64,000 nt of DNA, taken from contig NZ_FCOJ02000015.1 in the NCBI RefSeq assembly GCF_001545035.1, forward strand, positions 62,001-126,000, read 5' to 3'. The DNA is from Caballeronia glebae. Its GTDB lineage: Bacteria; Pseudomonadota; Gammaproteobacteria; Burkholderiales; Burkholderiaceae. The position numbers were made by a program, and so were the translations under genes. Below the pieces are notes generated by a model that searched no databases, was not told where the DNA came from, and saw nothing but the letters and a program-made list of their open reading frames with translations. Shown piece after piece: positions 33,829 through 42,093 of this stretch (positions are counted from its first letter, which is position 1; each line of letters opens with the position of its first letter).

Positions 33829-35457
33829 ATGAACGCAAGCAACCCGAGCGCCGGTGAACGCTACGTGATCGGCGTCGATGTGGGCACCGGCAGTGCCCGC
33901 GCCGGAATTTTCGATGCCGCCGGCAACATGGCCGCCTCGGCGAAAAAGGACATTACGCTGTTCCACGAAAGCGGCGCTATCGTCGAGCAATCGAGCGGGG
34001 AAATCTGGAGCGCCGTCTGCCACAGCGTGAAGGAAGCGCTCGCGCAAGCGGCGATCGCGCCCGAGTCCGTCGCCGGCATCAGCTTCGATGCAACCTGTTC
34101 GCTGGTCGTGCTGGGCGATGGCGGCACGCCGCTGCCAGTCGGACCGTCGGAGCAGGCGGCGCGCGACATCGTGGTGTGGATGGATCATCGCGCGCTCGAA
34201 CAGGCGCGGCGTATCAACGCGACCGGCCACGCGGTGCTGAAGTTCGTCGGCGGCAGAATCTCGCCGGAAATGGAGACGCCGAAGCTGTTGTGGCTCCTGG
34301 AAAACCGCCCGCAAGTCTTCGACGCTGCATGGCAGTTCTTCGATCTCACCGACTTCCTGACATGGCGCGCGACCGGCGATCTGTCGAGGTCGGTCTGCAC
34401 CGTGACCTGCAAGTGGACTTATCTCGCGCACGAACGGCGCTGGGACGACGATTATTTTCGGACCGTCGGACTCGGCGCGCTGGCGGACGAAGGCTTCGCG
34501 CGCATCGGCCAGCATGTCGTCGAGCCGGGCACGCGACTGGGTAACGGGCTCACGGCGCTTGCTGCGGCGGAGCTCGGCCTCGTCGCCGGAACGCCGGTCG
34601 GCGCGGGCGTGATCGATGCGCATGCGGGCGGCATCGGCACCGTGGGCGCGCAAGGCGAGCCGGAGTCCTGCCTGGCCTATGTGTTCGGCACCTCGTCCTG
34701 CACGATGACGACGACCGCCGAGCCGGTGTTCGTGCCCGGCGTCTGGGGGCCCTACTTCTCGGCGATGGTGCCGCAGGCGTGGCTCAACGAAGGCGGCCAG
34801 TCGGTCGCCGGCGCGGCGATCGAGCGCCTGCTCGCGATGCATCCCGCCGCCGCCGATGCCGCGGGTCGCGCGAAAGAGCGCGGCGAATCGATGCCGGGCA
34901 TGCTGGCCGGGCTCGCGGCCGAGGCGTCCGCGAGCCTGTCGGAAGCCGTGAATCTCGCCGATGGCCTGCACATCGTCCCCGAGTTCCTCGGCAACCGCGC
35001 GCCCTTCGCCGATCCCAATGCGCGCGCGGTCATCGCCGGTCTTGGTATGGAAACCGGCCTCGACAGTCTGGTCGCGTTGTATGTCGCGGGCGTGTGCAGC
35101 ATCGGTTACGGTCTGCGTCAGATCATCGAAGCGCAGGCAGAAGCCGGCGCGCCGATCGAGCGGGTGATGATCAGCGGCGGCGCGGGCCGGCTCGATCTCG
35201 TCCGGCAACTCCTCGCCGATGCGACCGGCAAACCGGTGCTGGCCACCCACGCCGAGGAACCCGTGCTGCTCGGCGCTGCGATGCTCGGCGCGGTAGCGGG
35301 CGGCGTGTTCAACGACGTTCGCTCGGCGATGAGCGGCATGGCGCGCGTCAAGGAAACCTACTCGCCGGCAACCGGCGATCTCGCGCAACTGCACGACGCG
35401 CGGTATCGCGCATTCATCCGGATGCAGCGCTGTGCGCGCGAGATTCGAGAAGACTAG
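33829..35457 (+). CDS. FGGY-family pentulokinase (D-ribulokinase-like)
   Basis: 542 residues. Phosphate-binding GVDVGTGSARAGIFD at the N-terminus, GISFDATCSLVVL and VVWMDHRA, and C-terminal ISGGAGRLDLVRQLLADATGKPV are hallmarks of FGGY kinases; the overall type is the D-ribulose kinase (FGGY/YDR109C) subgroup. Expected reaction: D-ribulose (or L-ribulose/xylulose) + ATP to the 5-phosphate, feeding the pentose phosphate pathway. Start at 33829 (MNASNPS) preceded by AGAGAG; the longer frame lacks a site. Last gene of the unit. Confidence 0.9.
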   Translation: MNASNPSAGERYVIGVDVGTGSARAGIFDAAGNMAASAKKDITLFHESGAIVEQSSGEIWSAVCHSVKEALAQAAIAPESVAGISFDATCSLVVLGDGGTPLPVGPSEQAARDIVVWMDHRALEQARRINATGHAVLKFVGGRISPEMETPKLLWLLENRPQVFDAAWQFFDLTDFLTWRATGDLSRSVCTVTCKWTYLAHERRWDDDYFRTVGLGALADEGFARIGQHVVEPGTRLGNGLTALAAAELGLVAGTPVGAGVIDAHAGGIGTVGAQGEPESCLAYVFGTSSCTMTTTAEPVFVPGVWGPYFSAMVPQAWLNEGGQSVAGAAIERLLAMHPAAADAAGRAKERGESMPGMLAGLAAEASASLSEAVNLADGLHIVPEFLGNRAPFADPNARAVIAGLGMETGLDSLVALYVAGVCSIGYGLRQIIEAQAEAGAPIERVMISGGAGRLDLVRQLLADATGKPVLATHAEEPVLLGAAMLGAVAGGVFNDVRSAMSGMARVKETYSPATGDLAQLHDARYRAFIRMQRCAREIRED

Positions 35458-35520
35458 CCGGAACGGGCGGCGTTGCGCATCGCTCGCGGATCGAATTGCC
35501 CGGCGCCGCCTCGAAGAAGC

Positions 35521-35799
35521 CTATTGCCCCGTTTTTGCAGGGTCGGCTTGACGTTCCATCGGTGCGGGCGCGCGTCCCGATTTGAGCGATGCATCGTCGC
35601 GGCTCAAATCGCCCGGGATGCGATTCCAGGGGCTCGACACGGGTTCACTGTGGTAGGTCATTCCGGACGTCGCCGCGCCGTGCGATCCACCGCCGCCGCT
35701 GCCGCCATTGCCATTGCCGCCCGCCCACGCAGCAGACGTCATCATGAAACTCGCAGCGGCAATCGTGAGCGTTAGCGAAGCCTTGGATAAGTTAGTCAT
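35521..35799 (-). CDS. Small secreted Gly/Ser-rich protein, unknown function
   Basis: 92 residues. Signal peptide (SLTLTIAAASFMMTSAAWA), a glycine-rich stretch (GGNGNGGSGGGGSHG) and a charged tail. Start placed at the ATG 35797-35799, seven bases after GGAGA; the ATG six bases upstream is too close to that site. The reading frame is open upstream but without typical codon use. Resembles small secreted proteins seen in Burkholderia-group genomes; role unknown. Convergent with the pentulokinase gene. Confidence 0.65.
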   Translation of the reverse strand: MTNLSKASLTLTIAAASFMMTSAAWAGGNGNGGSGGGGSHGAATSGMTYHSEPVSSPWNRIPGDLSRDDASLKSGRAPAPMERQADPAKTGQ

Positions 35800-36004
35800 C
35801 GACATTCTCCAGAAGTAATCAGGTCCGACGTTCGTTTCTACGAGCACTCGTGCGCGTAGATCCTTGTAAGCGTTATACGGCCGCAAATGCGGCAAGGATG
35901 CAAAGAGACGCGAGTGCATATCTTCAGAGCATTGAAAGGCGTCTCGTTTGACGCTCCGGGAACATGTGAATAGACTTCGCGTTCGCGCATCGCCAAGAAG
36001 TCCC

Positions 36005-38227
36005 ATGACCTTTCATCAGGAAACGCCCGCCTCGGACGGTTCAGCGCTCGACATTCCCGTGCCGCCCCGGGACTTCGGCACGACTCGTCGCATGCTGATC
36101 GCGACGCTGATTGCATCAATCGTCACACCTTTGCTTTTTCTCGGGACATATGGCTATTTTGGCTATCAGTCCCGCATCGCCGATTCATCTGAAGGAATAG
36201 ATCGGCTCGCGCGTGTCGCCGAAGAACACGCGGTAAAAGCGCTGGATATCAGCCAGGAGGTATCGCTGCAGATCCTGGCGATGGTTCGCGACGACGGCGA
36301 TGCCGCGATTCGCGCACGGCAGAAATCGCTTCACGATTTTCTCGAAGACACGACCCGGCGCTTGCCCTTGGTTGCTTCCATCGAACTATACGGACGCAAC
36401 AAGAATCTGCTGGTCAGTAGCAACAGCTATCCGGTCGGACTGCAATCGCTCGATCAATCTATCGTGAGTGCGTCCGCAAAACCGGCAGGGGCGTCGAGGG
36501 TGATGATCTCGCCACCCGAGCGGACCTCCGACCCCGTCATCGATATATTCAACCTGACCTTGCCTCGCTACGATGCAAACGGTCGTCTCATTGGCGCGCT
36601 GGTCATTGCGCTTCGACGCGATTATTTTTTGTCCTTTTATGAGCGGCTGACCGTTCATGACAGAGCATTGACCGTAGGCCTGTTTCGAAGCGACGGCACC
36701 ACGCTCGTTCGAGTTCCCGCGCCGCAGGCACGGCGACCGTCGACGAGCAACCAGCCTCTTTTCGAGGCCATTCAAGTCAACGCGCATAGTGGCCATCTGA
36801 AGATTTTTTCCACGCTGGACAGCGTCGAGAAGCTCCTCGTCTATCGGCAGGTGGGCGCTTACCCGCTTTACGTGACCTGCGGCATCCCCGTTTCGACGGT
36901 GACTTCCAGATGGCTGGGACATGACGGGCTGATCGCGGTCGCTACGCTGGTTCCGTGCGTCGGCATCTGGTTGCTGGTTGCATTCAGCCTGGGCCGGCTC
37001 AGGCGGGAACGAACCGCATGGGAAAGATGGAAAGCCGAATTCGGCATGCGTGTCTCGGCGCAGGAGACCACTCGCCAGATGAAGCGGATGGGAGCGCTCG
37101 GCAACCTCGTGGCCAACGTCGCACACGACTTCAATAACCTGCTCATGGTCGTGAAAGCCAACATGGAACTGGCGCGGCGCAAAGGCTTCAACGGGCTGGA
37201 GAAAGAAGTCATCGCGGTCGAGCGCGCCTCGATTTCGGCGGAAGCGCTGGCCAGACGTCTGCTCAGCGTCGCGCGCAAACAACCGCTGCATCAGGAAGTC
37301 GTCGACGTCAAAGTATGGCTGGAGCAAGACGCGTCGCTGATTCGAATGTCGCTCGGCGAGCGGGTCAGCCTGCAGATCGAAGCGCCCGAAGCACTCTTAC
37401 CGATCTACGTCGATCCGACTGAGTTGCAATCCGCGCTGATCAATCTGGCAGTCAACGCCAAAGATGCCATGCCGGAGGGCGGAGAATTCACGATCCGTTG
37501 TGAAAACATCGTCATCGACACGGCAAAAGGCAGTCTCAAGGCGGGCGAGTATGTTCTGATTGCCTGCTCGGATACCGGCGTCGGCATGCCGCCCGCGGTC
37601 GCGCGGCGCGCTTTCGAGCCGCTCTACACGACCAAGGCCGCGAACGCGGGCACCGGACTGGGTCTGGCCCAGGTCATCGCGATGTGCGAGCAGGCCGGAG
37701 GCACGGCCCGCATCGAGAGTGCGCCGGGCGAAGGCACCACGGTGTCGCTCATCCTGCCCCGCTCGGTGAAGGAAACCGGAGATGTTCAGGCGACAGCGCC
37801 GCCCTTGCGCGACCTCGGCCACGAGCCCACGAAAGGCTCCATCCTGCTGGTCGAGGATAACGAGGAAGTCGCCGCCGGGCTTTCGGCCGTTCTGGAAGTT
37901 TTCGGCTGGCAATCGCTGCACGCGATGACCGGCGATGCCGCTCTCGGCCTGCTGGACGCCGGCGCGACCTTCGACCTCATCCTTTCCGATATACAGATGC
38001 CGGGCTTGAACAACGGGATCGATGTCGCCGAGAAAGTACGACGAAAATGGCCCACGCAGGCGATCGCTCTGATGACTGGGTACGCCGACGAACTCGAACG
38101 AGCAAGACACGCCGGCGTAACCATTCTTTCCAAGCCATTCAATATCGATGATCTGCAAGCGCTGTTGCAGAGCGTGAACTCCCCTGCGTCCCGCAATGCG
38201 TGGAGCGCGGCAGCACGATCGAACTAA
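36005..38227 (+). CDS. Hybrid sensor histidine kinase with C-terminal receiver domain
   Basis: 740 residues from the ATG at 36005 (MTFHQET). Transmembrane helix 31-53, a large periplasmic sensor (about 54-304, dCache-like), transmembrane helix about 305-330, phospho-accepting His374 in NVAHDFNNLL, ATPase motifs NLAVNAKDAM, SDTGVGMP and GTGLGLAQV, then a receiver domain with phospho-acceptor Asp662 in SDIQMPG and Lys710 in SKPF. The AHDFNNLL H-box with fused receiver defines a common hybrid subgroup. No response regulator or output gene is adjacent, so its target is unknown. Confidence 0.92.
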   Translation: MTFHQETPASDGSALDIPVPPRDFGTTRRMLIATLIASIVTPLLFLGTYGYFGYQSRIADSSEGIDRLARVAEEHAVKALDISQEVSLQILAMVRDDGDAAIRARQKSLHDFLEDTTRRLPLVASIELYGRNKNLLVSSNSYPVGLQSLDQSIVSASAKPAGASRVMISPPERTSDPVIDIFNLTLPRYDANGRLIGALVIALRRDYFLSFYERLTVHDRALTVGLFRSDGTTLVRVPAPQARRPSTSNQPLFEAIQVNAHSGHLKIFSTLDSVEKLLVYRQVGAYPLYVTCGIPVSTVTSRWLGHDGLIAVATLVPCVGIWLLVAFSLGRLRRERTAWERWKAEFGMRVSAQETTRQMKRMGALGNLVANVAHDFNNLLMVVKANMELARRKGFNGLEKEVIAVERASISAEALARRLLSVARKQPLHQEVVDVKVWLEQDASLIRMSLGERVSLQIEAPEALLPIYVDPTELQSALINLAVNAKDAMPEGGEFTIRCENIVIDTAKGSLKAGEYVLIACSDTGVGMPPAVARRAFEPLYTTKAANAGTGLGLAQVIAMCEQAGGTARIESAPGEGTTVSLILPRSVKETGDVQATAPPLRDLGHEPTKGSILLVEDNEEVAAGLSAVLEVFGWQSLHAMTGDAALGLLDAGATFDLILSDIQMPGLNNGIDVAEKVRRKWPTQAIALMTGYADELERARHAGVTILSKPFNIDDLQALLQSVNSPASRNAWSAAARSN

Positions 38228-38443
38228 TTCCGCGTTTCGATTTGCCAGAGAACGCCGCGCTTGGGTCATTTCTACAAAGAGTTGGGAATCGTAGGGCGCC
38301 GTGGCTGTTCTCCAGCTCATTCTGTCGTTCGCGAAACGACGCCAAATCGACGCGACTGTTCGCCTCTTTTTCCGCCGACGTCTCGTAGGTCCGCGCTTTG
38401 CTCATGACCTCGTGATCACCCCACACAACGAAAGGAGAACACG

Positions 38444-38986
38444 ATGCCGCGCCAACCCTCCACCCAGCCGACGAACCCCGCCGCCTCCCGCGCCGACGGT
38501 AGCCAGGACGCCATTCAGCTTTTGACGGACGATCATCGCGCCGTACAAAAACTCTTCGACGCATTCGAGAAGGCGGAGAAAGACGATCTCGATGCGAAAA
38601 CCACGCTCGTGCGGCGCGCTTGCGAAGAACTGACGGTCCACGCGATGATCGAGGAAGAGTTGCTGTATCCGGCCGCGCAGGAAGCGCTGGACGAAGACGA
38701 CCGTCCCGACGTTGAAGAGGCTTACGTCGAACACTTTCTCGTGAAGGTGCTGATCGACAAGTTCACCAAGCTGAAAGCCGGCGACAAGGGCTTCGACGCC
38801 ACGTTCAAGGTCTTGACCGAGATGGTCAGTCATCACATCGAGGAAGAAGAATCGGACCTGTTCCCGAAGCTGCGCAGTTCAGGCGCCGATCTGGACGCGC
38901 TCGGCAAAAAGCTCATGAAGCGAAAGGAACAACTCGAAGCGAAAATCCCGAAGGACGCGGGCGATAACACGATGCGCCTGCATTAA
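38444..38986 (+). CDS. Hemerythrin domain protein
   Basis: 180 residues. Four-helix HHE domain with di-iron ligands spread over LTDDHRAVQKL, LTVHAMIEEELLYP, VEHFLVKVLID and SHHIEEEESDLFPKL; an N-terminal Ala/Pro/Ser tail and a lysine-rich C-terminus flank it. Such cytoplasmic proteins bind oxygen or take part in redox and nitrosative stress handling. AAAGGAGAA precedes the ATG. The following 59-codon gene begins 28 bp downstream. Confidence 0.9.
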   Translation: MPRQPSTQPTNPAASRADGSQDAIQLLTDDHRAVQKLFDAFEKAEKDDLDAKTTLVRRACEELTVHAMIEEELLYPAAQEALDEDDRPDVEEAYVEHFLVKVLIDKFTKLKAGDKGFDATFKVLTEMVSHHIEEEESDLFPKLRSSGADLDALGKKLMKRKEQLEAKIPKDAGDNTMRLH

Positions 38987-39014
38987 ACCCGCCGACGCTC
39001 ACCGGAGCCGAACC

Positions 39015-39194
39015 ATGAAAAACCCATGGGTGAAGAAGAATCCGTTCCTCAGCATGTGGCTTTCCGGTGCGAACGCGGTCATCGGGGCGACGCGTGGCCG
39101 CGCTACCGCGCAAGCGAAGCGGCAGGCATCGACCCTTTGGTCAGCGGCGCTCACGCCGCCGCGCAAGCCGAAAAAGCGGCGCGCGCGGCGCTGA
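39015..39194 (+). CDS. 59-residue basic small protein, unknown function
   Basis: Starts at ATG 39015 with CCGGAG eleven bases upstream and stops at TGA 39192-39194. The N-terminus, MKNPWVKKNPFLSMWLSGAN, is an amphipathic/hydrophobic segment I associate with small conserved proteins of Burkholderiaceae, followed by a basic C-terminus ending PKKRRARR. It follows the hemerythrin gene by 28 bp and probably shares its transcript. No family function known to me. Confidence 0.6.
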   Translation: MKNPWVKKNPFLSMWLSGANAVIGATRGRATAQAKRQASTLWSAALTPPRKPKKRRARR

Positions 39195-39216
39195 GTGCGG
39201 GTTTATCGGCGAACGG

Positions 39217-39519
39217 TCATTCGCGCAGCGCGCCGAACAGATCGCCAAACGCCCGATGCGTCGACGCGCTTAATCCCGCGCCGACCGCCGTCTGCACCGT
39301 GCGGCGCAATCCGAGAATGGCGACACCGACGAGCGCAAGCGCGATCAGTTCCGCGTTCGGCGTGCGCAGGAACCACGGCGCGGATCGCGTGTTCGCCGGC
39401 AATGCGCGTGGCGCGCGCGCGATGCGCACCGGTGCGTTGGCGACATTCGCGGCAATCAGTTCCGCGCGCGATTGCTCCATGCGCGCGAGCACCGCGTTTT
39501 GAGCTTCGGCATGCTTCAT
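39217..39519 (-). CDS. Small membrane protein of unknown function
   Basis: 100 residues starting MKHAEAQNAVLARMEQSR, an amphipathic helix, with one hydrophobic segment NAELIALALVGVAILGL near residue 70. The ATG overlaps the stop of the holin-like gene by 4 bp, so both are translated together. In related genomes such pairs sit beside YqjD/ElaB-type ribosome-associated membrane proteins; I cannot confirm that for this gene. Confidence 0.7.
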   Translation of the reverse strand: MKHAEAQNAVLARMEQSRAELIAANVANAPVRIARAPRALPANTRSAPWFLRTPNAELIALALVGVAILGLRRTVQTAVGAGLSASTHRAFGDLFGALRE

Positions 39520-39890
39520 TGCATCGCCTCCCTGACGGCCTCGACGTCGCGACGCAATTCCTCGCGCAGCGCTTGAAACGGTTCGGCCGGCTTGCGCGAC
39601 ATCATCACGATGACGGCAATCACCGAGACCGCGAGCCATGCGCCCGCGACGCACCATGCCGTCAACACCAGATGCGGCGTGCCCGCCGCTGTCACGATCA
39701 CCGCGATCGACACGAACGACAGCGTGAACAGCGCGCCGATCGTGAGCGCGACGAGCGCGACCACTTCGTGCATCACGCGCTTCTTTGTCTCGGCGAGTTC
39801 GATGGGAATCAGCTCGCCATAATCGACGAGGCGCGTCGTGCAAAAATGGCCGACCCTGCGCCAATTCGCGATTTTTCTCTGGATTGTCAT
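39516..39890 (-). CDS. Phage holin-family (YqjE/Holin-X-like) membrane protein
   Basis: 124 residues: N-terminal cytosolic segment, two strongly hydrophobic helices (VALVALTIGALFTLSFVSIAVIV and LTAWCVAGAWLAVSVIAVIVMM) separated by a short turn, and a charged C-terminal helix (EELRRDVEAVREAM). This is the layout of Holin-X/YqjE proteins, which are chromosomal stress-related genes and not phage lysis genes. Coupled to the small membrane protein downstream. Confidence 0.78.
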   Translation of the reverse strand: MTIQRKIANWRRVGHFCTTRLVDYGELIPIELAETKKRVMHEVVALVALTIGALFTLSFVSIAVIVTAAGTPHLVLTAWCVAGAWLAVSVIAVIVMMSRKPAEPFQALREELRRDVEAVREAMQ

Positions 39891-40018
39891 CGTTGCCTTC
39901 CCGGCGAGATTTCAGTCGAAACGGAGTGCTATCCAATGACAGAGAGCAGCGCGCATGCCCGCGCATCCGCGCTTGGGTTTATTGACGCGTTGGACGCGCA
40001 ACGGTGCCTTCCGAGCCG

Positions 40019-40564
40019 TCACCGGGCGCGCTTTGCTTCGGTCTTGGCGTGCGCGCGGGCGAGACGACGCGCGATGTCGGCGGCCGCGCAATCGTCGGTT
40101 TGCGCCGGGACTTCGCCGCCTTGTCTTTCCGATGCGAGTTGCAGATAAGCCGCGGCGAGCTTGCGCAATTCTTCCTCGCTAGCGTCCTCGATGCCGATCA
40201 ACTGATTGCTCGCCGTGCGATGCGACGCGAGCAATTCGTTGAGCTTGAGATGCATCGCGACGCTGTCCTTGTTCGCGCTCTGCTGGATCAGAAACACCAT
40301 CAGAAACGTGATGATGGTCGTGCCCGTATTGATGACGAGTTGCCATCCGTCCGAGAACTTGAATATCGGTCCCGACACAAGCCACACCACAATGGAAATG
40401 ACCGCGAGTCCGAACGCAACTGGCGATCCGGCCCATCTCGTTACCGCGCTCGCGAAAGCGTCGAATGCGCGCGTGACGGGATGCGTGTTTGCAAAGGCGG
40501 GGCTCGACGTGTTCGGCACCGTGTCCAGTGGCGCCGCATCTGATATTTGGTCTCTATCGTTCAT
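40019..40564 (-). CDS. Low-affinity iron permease-family protein
   Basis: 181 residues. Two membrane helices (GLAVISIVVWLVSGPIF and INTGTTIITFLMVFLIQQSANKD) and the following HLKLNELL motif are characteristic of the bacterial low-affinity iron permease (Fet4-like) family. The C-terminus is charged and probably cytoplasmic. Despite the family name, transport by these short bacterial proteins is unproven. Confidence 0.88.
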   Translation of the reverse strand: MNDRDQISDAAPLDTVPNTSSPAFANTHPVTRAFDAFASAVTRWAGSPVAFGLAVISIVVWLVSGPIFKFSDGWQLVINTGTTIITFLMVFLIQQSANKDSVAMHLKLNELLASHRTASNQLIGIEDASEEELRKLAAAYLQLASERQGGEVPAQTDDCAAADIARRLARAHAKTEAKRAR

Positions 40565-40732
40565 TTTTTACTCGCAGCACGCTACAGAAGAAAGGGATCT
40601 CGCCACCGTGCCTTTCGATAAACCCGCGTCGTGCCTTCCCGGAACGCGTTTTTCGTATCGTTTTTTTATTTTGGGTTGACGCGCGCAATCGACCTTGCGT
40701 CGCGCGCGTCTTCCGTCTGATGAAAAGTGCTG

Positions 40733-41155
40733 TTACTTGAGTTCGTCCGGCACCTTTCCGCCGTTTTCAGCAAGCTTCTGCATTACCTGCTTATGAAGCC
40801 ATATGTTCATCGAGGCGGAATCTTCGGTGTTGCCCGTGTAGTGCAGTTCCGAAGCCAGCTCCTTGCGCGCGGACAGGCTGCTGTCCAGGCCGAGAAGCTT
40901 CATCAAATCGACGATGGAACTACGCCAGTTGAGTTGTTCGCCGTGACTCGCCTGCATCTGCGTCAGCACCGCTTCTACATCCACTTCCTTCATCGGCGCC
41001 GCCGGTTGCGCGGGCGTCGAAGCAGTGGTGGAAGTCGCTGGCGCGGCAGCAGCGCCCGCGGCGGGCGCCGCTGGTTGAGCCGAACTCGCTCCGGCGTTAG
41101 CCGGTGCACTGTCGTGGTGGAAGATCTTGTTCAGGATATTCGAAAAGATACTCAT
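40733..41155 (-). CDS. DUF3597 domain protein
   Basis: 140 residues. N-terminal MSIFSNILNKIFHHD, an Ala/Pro-rich linker, and a C-terminal domain (EVDVEAVLTQMQASHGEQLNWRSSIVDLMKLLGLDSSLSARKEL) that is the DUF3597 core, probably a small helical, LysM-independent stress-related module. AGGAGGG precedes the ATG. Function unknown. Confidence 0.88.
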   Translation of the reverse strand: MSIFSNILNKIFHHDSAPANAGASSAQPAAPAAGAAAAPATSTTASTPAQPAAPMKEVDVEAVLTQMQASHGEQLNWRSSIVDLMKLLGLDSSLSARKELASELHYTGNTEDSASMNIWLHKQVMQKLAENGGKVPDELK

Positions 41156-41501
41156 GGCCCCTCCTGGTTAAATGAGTTCACGAAATGTGCAAGTCCCGTG
41201 CCGCCACCCTCAAGGCGTGGCCGGCGTGCCCTCGCCCGGCTCGTTGGCGAGTCCCGCGCGGGTCACATCGAACGCGAGCCGTTTCGCATTGGCGTCGTAG
41301 CGGCGCACCTTCGCGCCCTCTGCTACACCGCCGCCCGACGCAAGCTGCCGCACGAATGCTGAACGGCGTGCAACCGTTGTTCCAGAGCGTTGCCCCACGA
41401 TGCGGAATAGCGCTTGCTGATGGCATGTCGTGCCAGAACGAGCACGATAACGCGATTTCCCCACAATCACAGCAGCTCTGCAGAGCGGCCAAGGAGTCAC
41501 C
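41156..41501. other. 346-bp intergenic region with a possible gene remnant on the minus strand
   Basis: Minus-strand bases about 41350-41210 read in one frame as a coding-like C-terminus (FVRQLASGGGV, then AKVRRYDANAKRLAFDV) ending in TGA at 41210, with high third-position GC. No plausible start or ribosome-binding site precedes it and the upstream part of the frame has poor composition, so it looks like the tail of a decayed gene. The promoter of the plus-strand hemerythrin gene must also lie here. Confidence 0.3.
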
Positions 41502-42092
41502 GTGGACATGTCTTCCTGCTCCCCATCGATCACCACGATGATCCGTATGGATCACACGCACGTGATGGCGGTTTTTCATCGCTATCACGCGGAAACGTCG
41601 TGGTGGAGAAAGCGCGCCATCGTCGAACTTGCGTGTACTGCGCTCGAAATTCACGCGCAACTGGAAGAAGAGATTTTCTATCCCGCGCTCAGCGAAGTAA
41701 TGGCCGGAGACGAACGCCTCGCGAAGAGCAAGCCCGAGCACGACAAGATGAGGGAAGACATCGCGAAGCTGCGTTCGATGGGCCCGGAGGACGCCGCTTA
41801 CGACGCGCGTTTTATGCAACTCATGCGCGAGGTGATGCATCACGTAGCCGATGAGGAAACCGTATTGCTGCCAACCGCCGAGCGCGCGCTTGGCTCGCAG
41901 TTGTCGGCGCTCGGCGTGCGCATGACGAAACGCCGCATGCAACTCGTCGCGCGCAATCGTCCCACGGCGATCGCGGCGAATACGGCTGGAACGTTTCCCC
42001 TGGCGTCGCTTGCCGCGATCTCGCTCGGCGCGCTTGCAATCGCGCACTGCCTGCGGCCCGCTCCCGCGCGCCGCATCCGCCGATACGAGTGA
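41502..42092 (+). CDS. Hemerythrin domain protein with C-terminal membrane anchor
   Basis: 196 residues. HHE-type di-iron domain with ligands in RMDHTHVMAVFHRYH, LEIHAQLEEEIFYP, PEHDKMRED and MHHVADEETVLLP, then a linker and a hydrophobic C-terminal segment (FPLASLAAISLGALAIAH) with a basic end, suggesting a tail anchor. The start is GTG at 41502, five bases after AAGGAG; an in-frame ATG at 41508 is spaced less well. Ends one base before the stop of the convergent molybdoenzyme gene. Confidence 0.88.
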   Translation: MDMSSCSPSITTMIRMDHTHVMAVFHRYHAETSWWRKRAIVELACTALEIHAQLEEEIFYPALSEVMAGDERLAKSKPEHDKMREDIAKLRSMGPEDAAYDARFMQLMREVMHHVADEETVLLPTAERALGSQLSALGVRMTKRRMQLVARNRPTAIAANTAGTFPLASLAAISLGALAIAHCLRPAPARRIRRYE

Positions 42093-42093
42093 T

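Noticed and set aside
39516..39890. Evidence of a prophage from the holin-family gene
   Set aside because: The protein is of the chromosomal YqjE/Holin-X type and no other phage gene lies nearby.
40680..40715. GACGCGCGC/GCGCGCGTC hairpin downstream of the DUF3597 gene as a terminator
   Set aside because: On the minus strand the stem is followed by A-rich rather than T-rich sequence, so it is not a canonical terminator.
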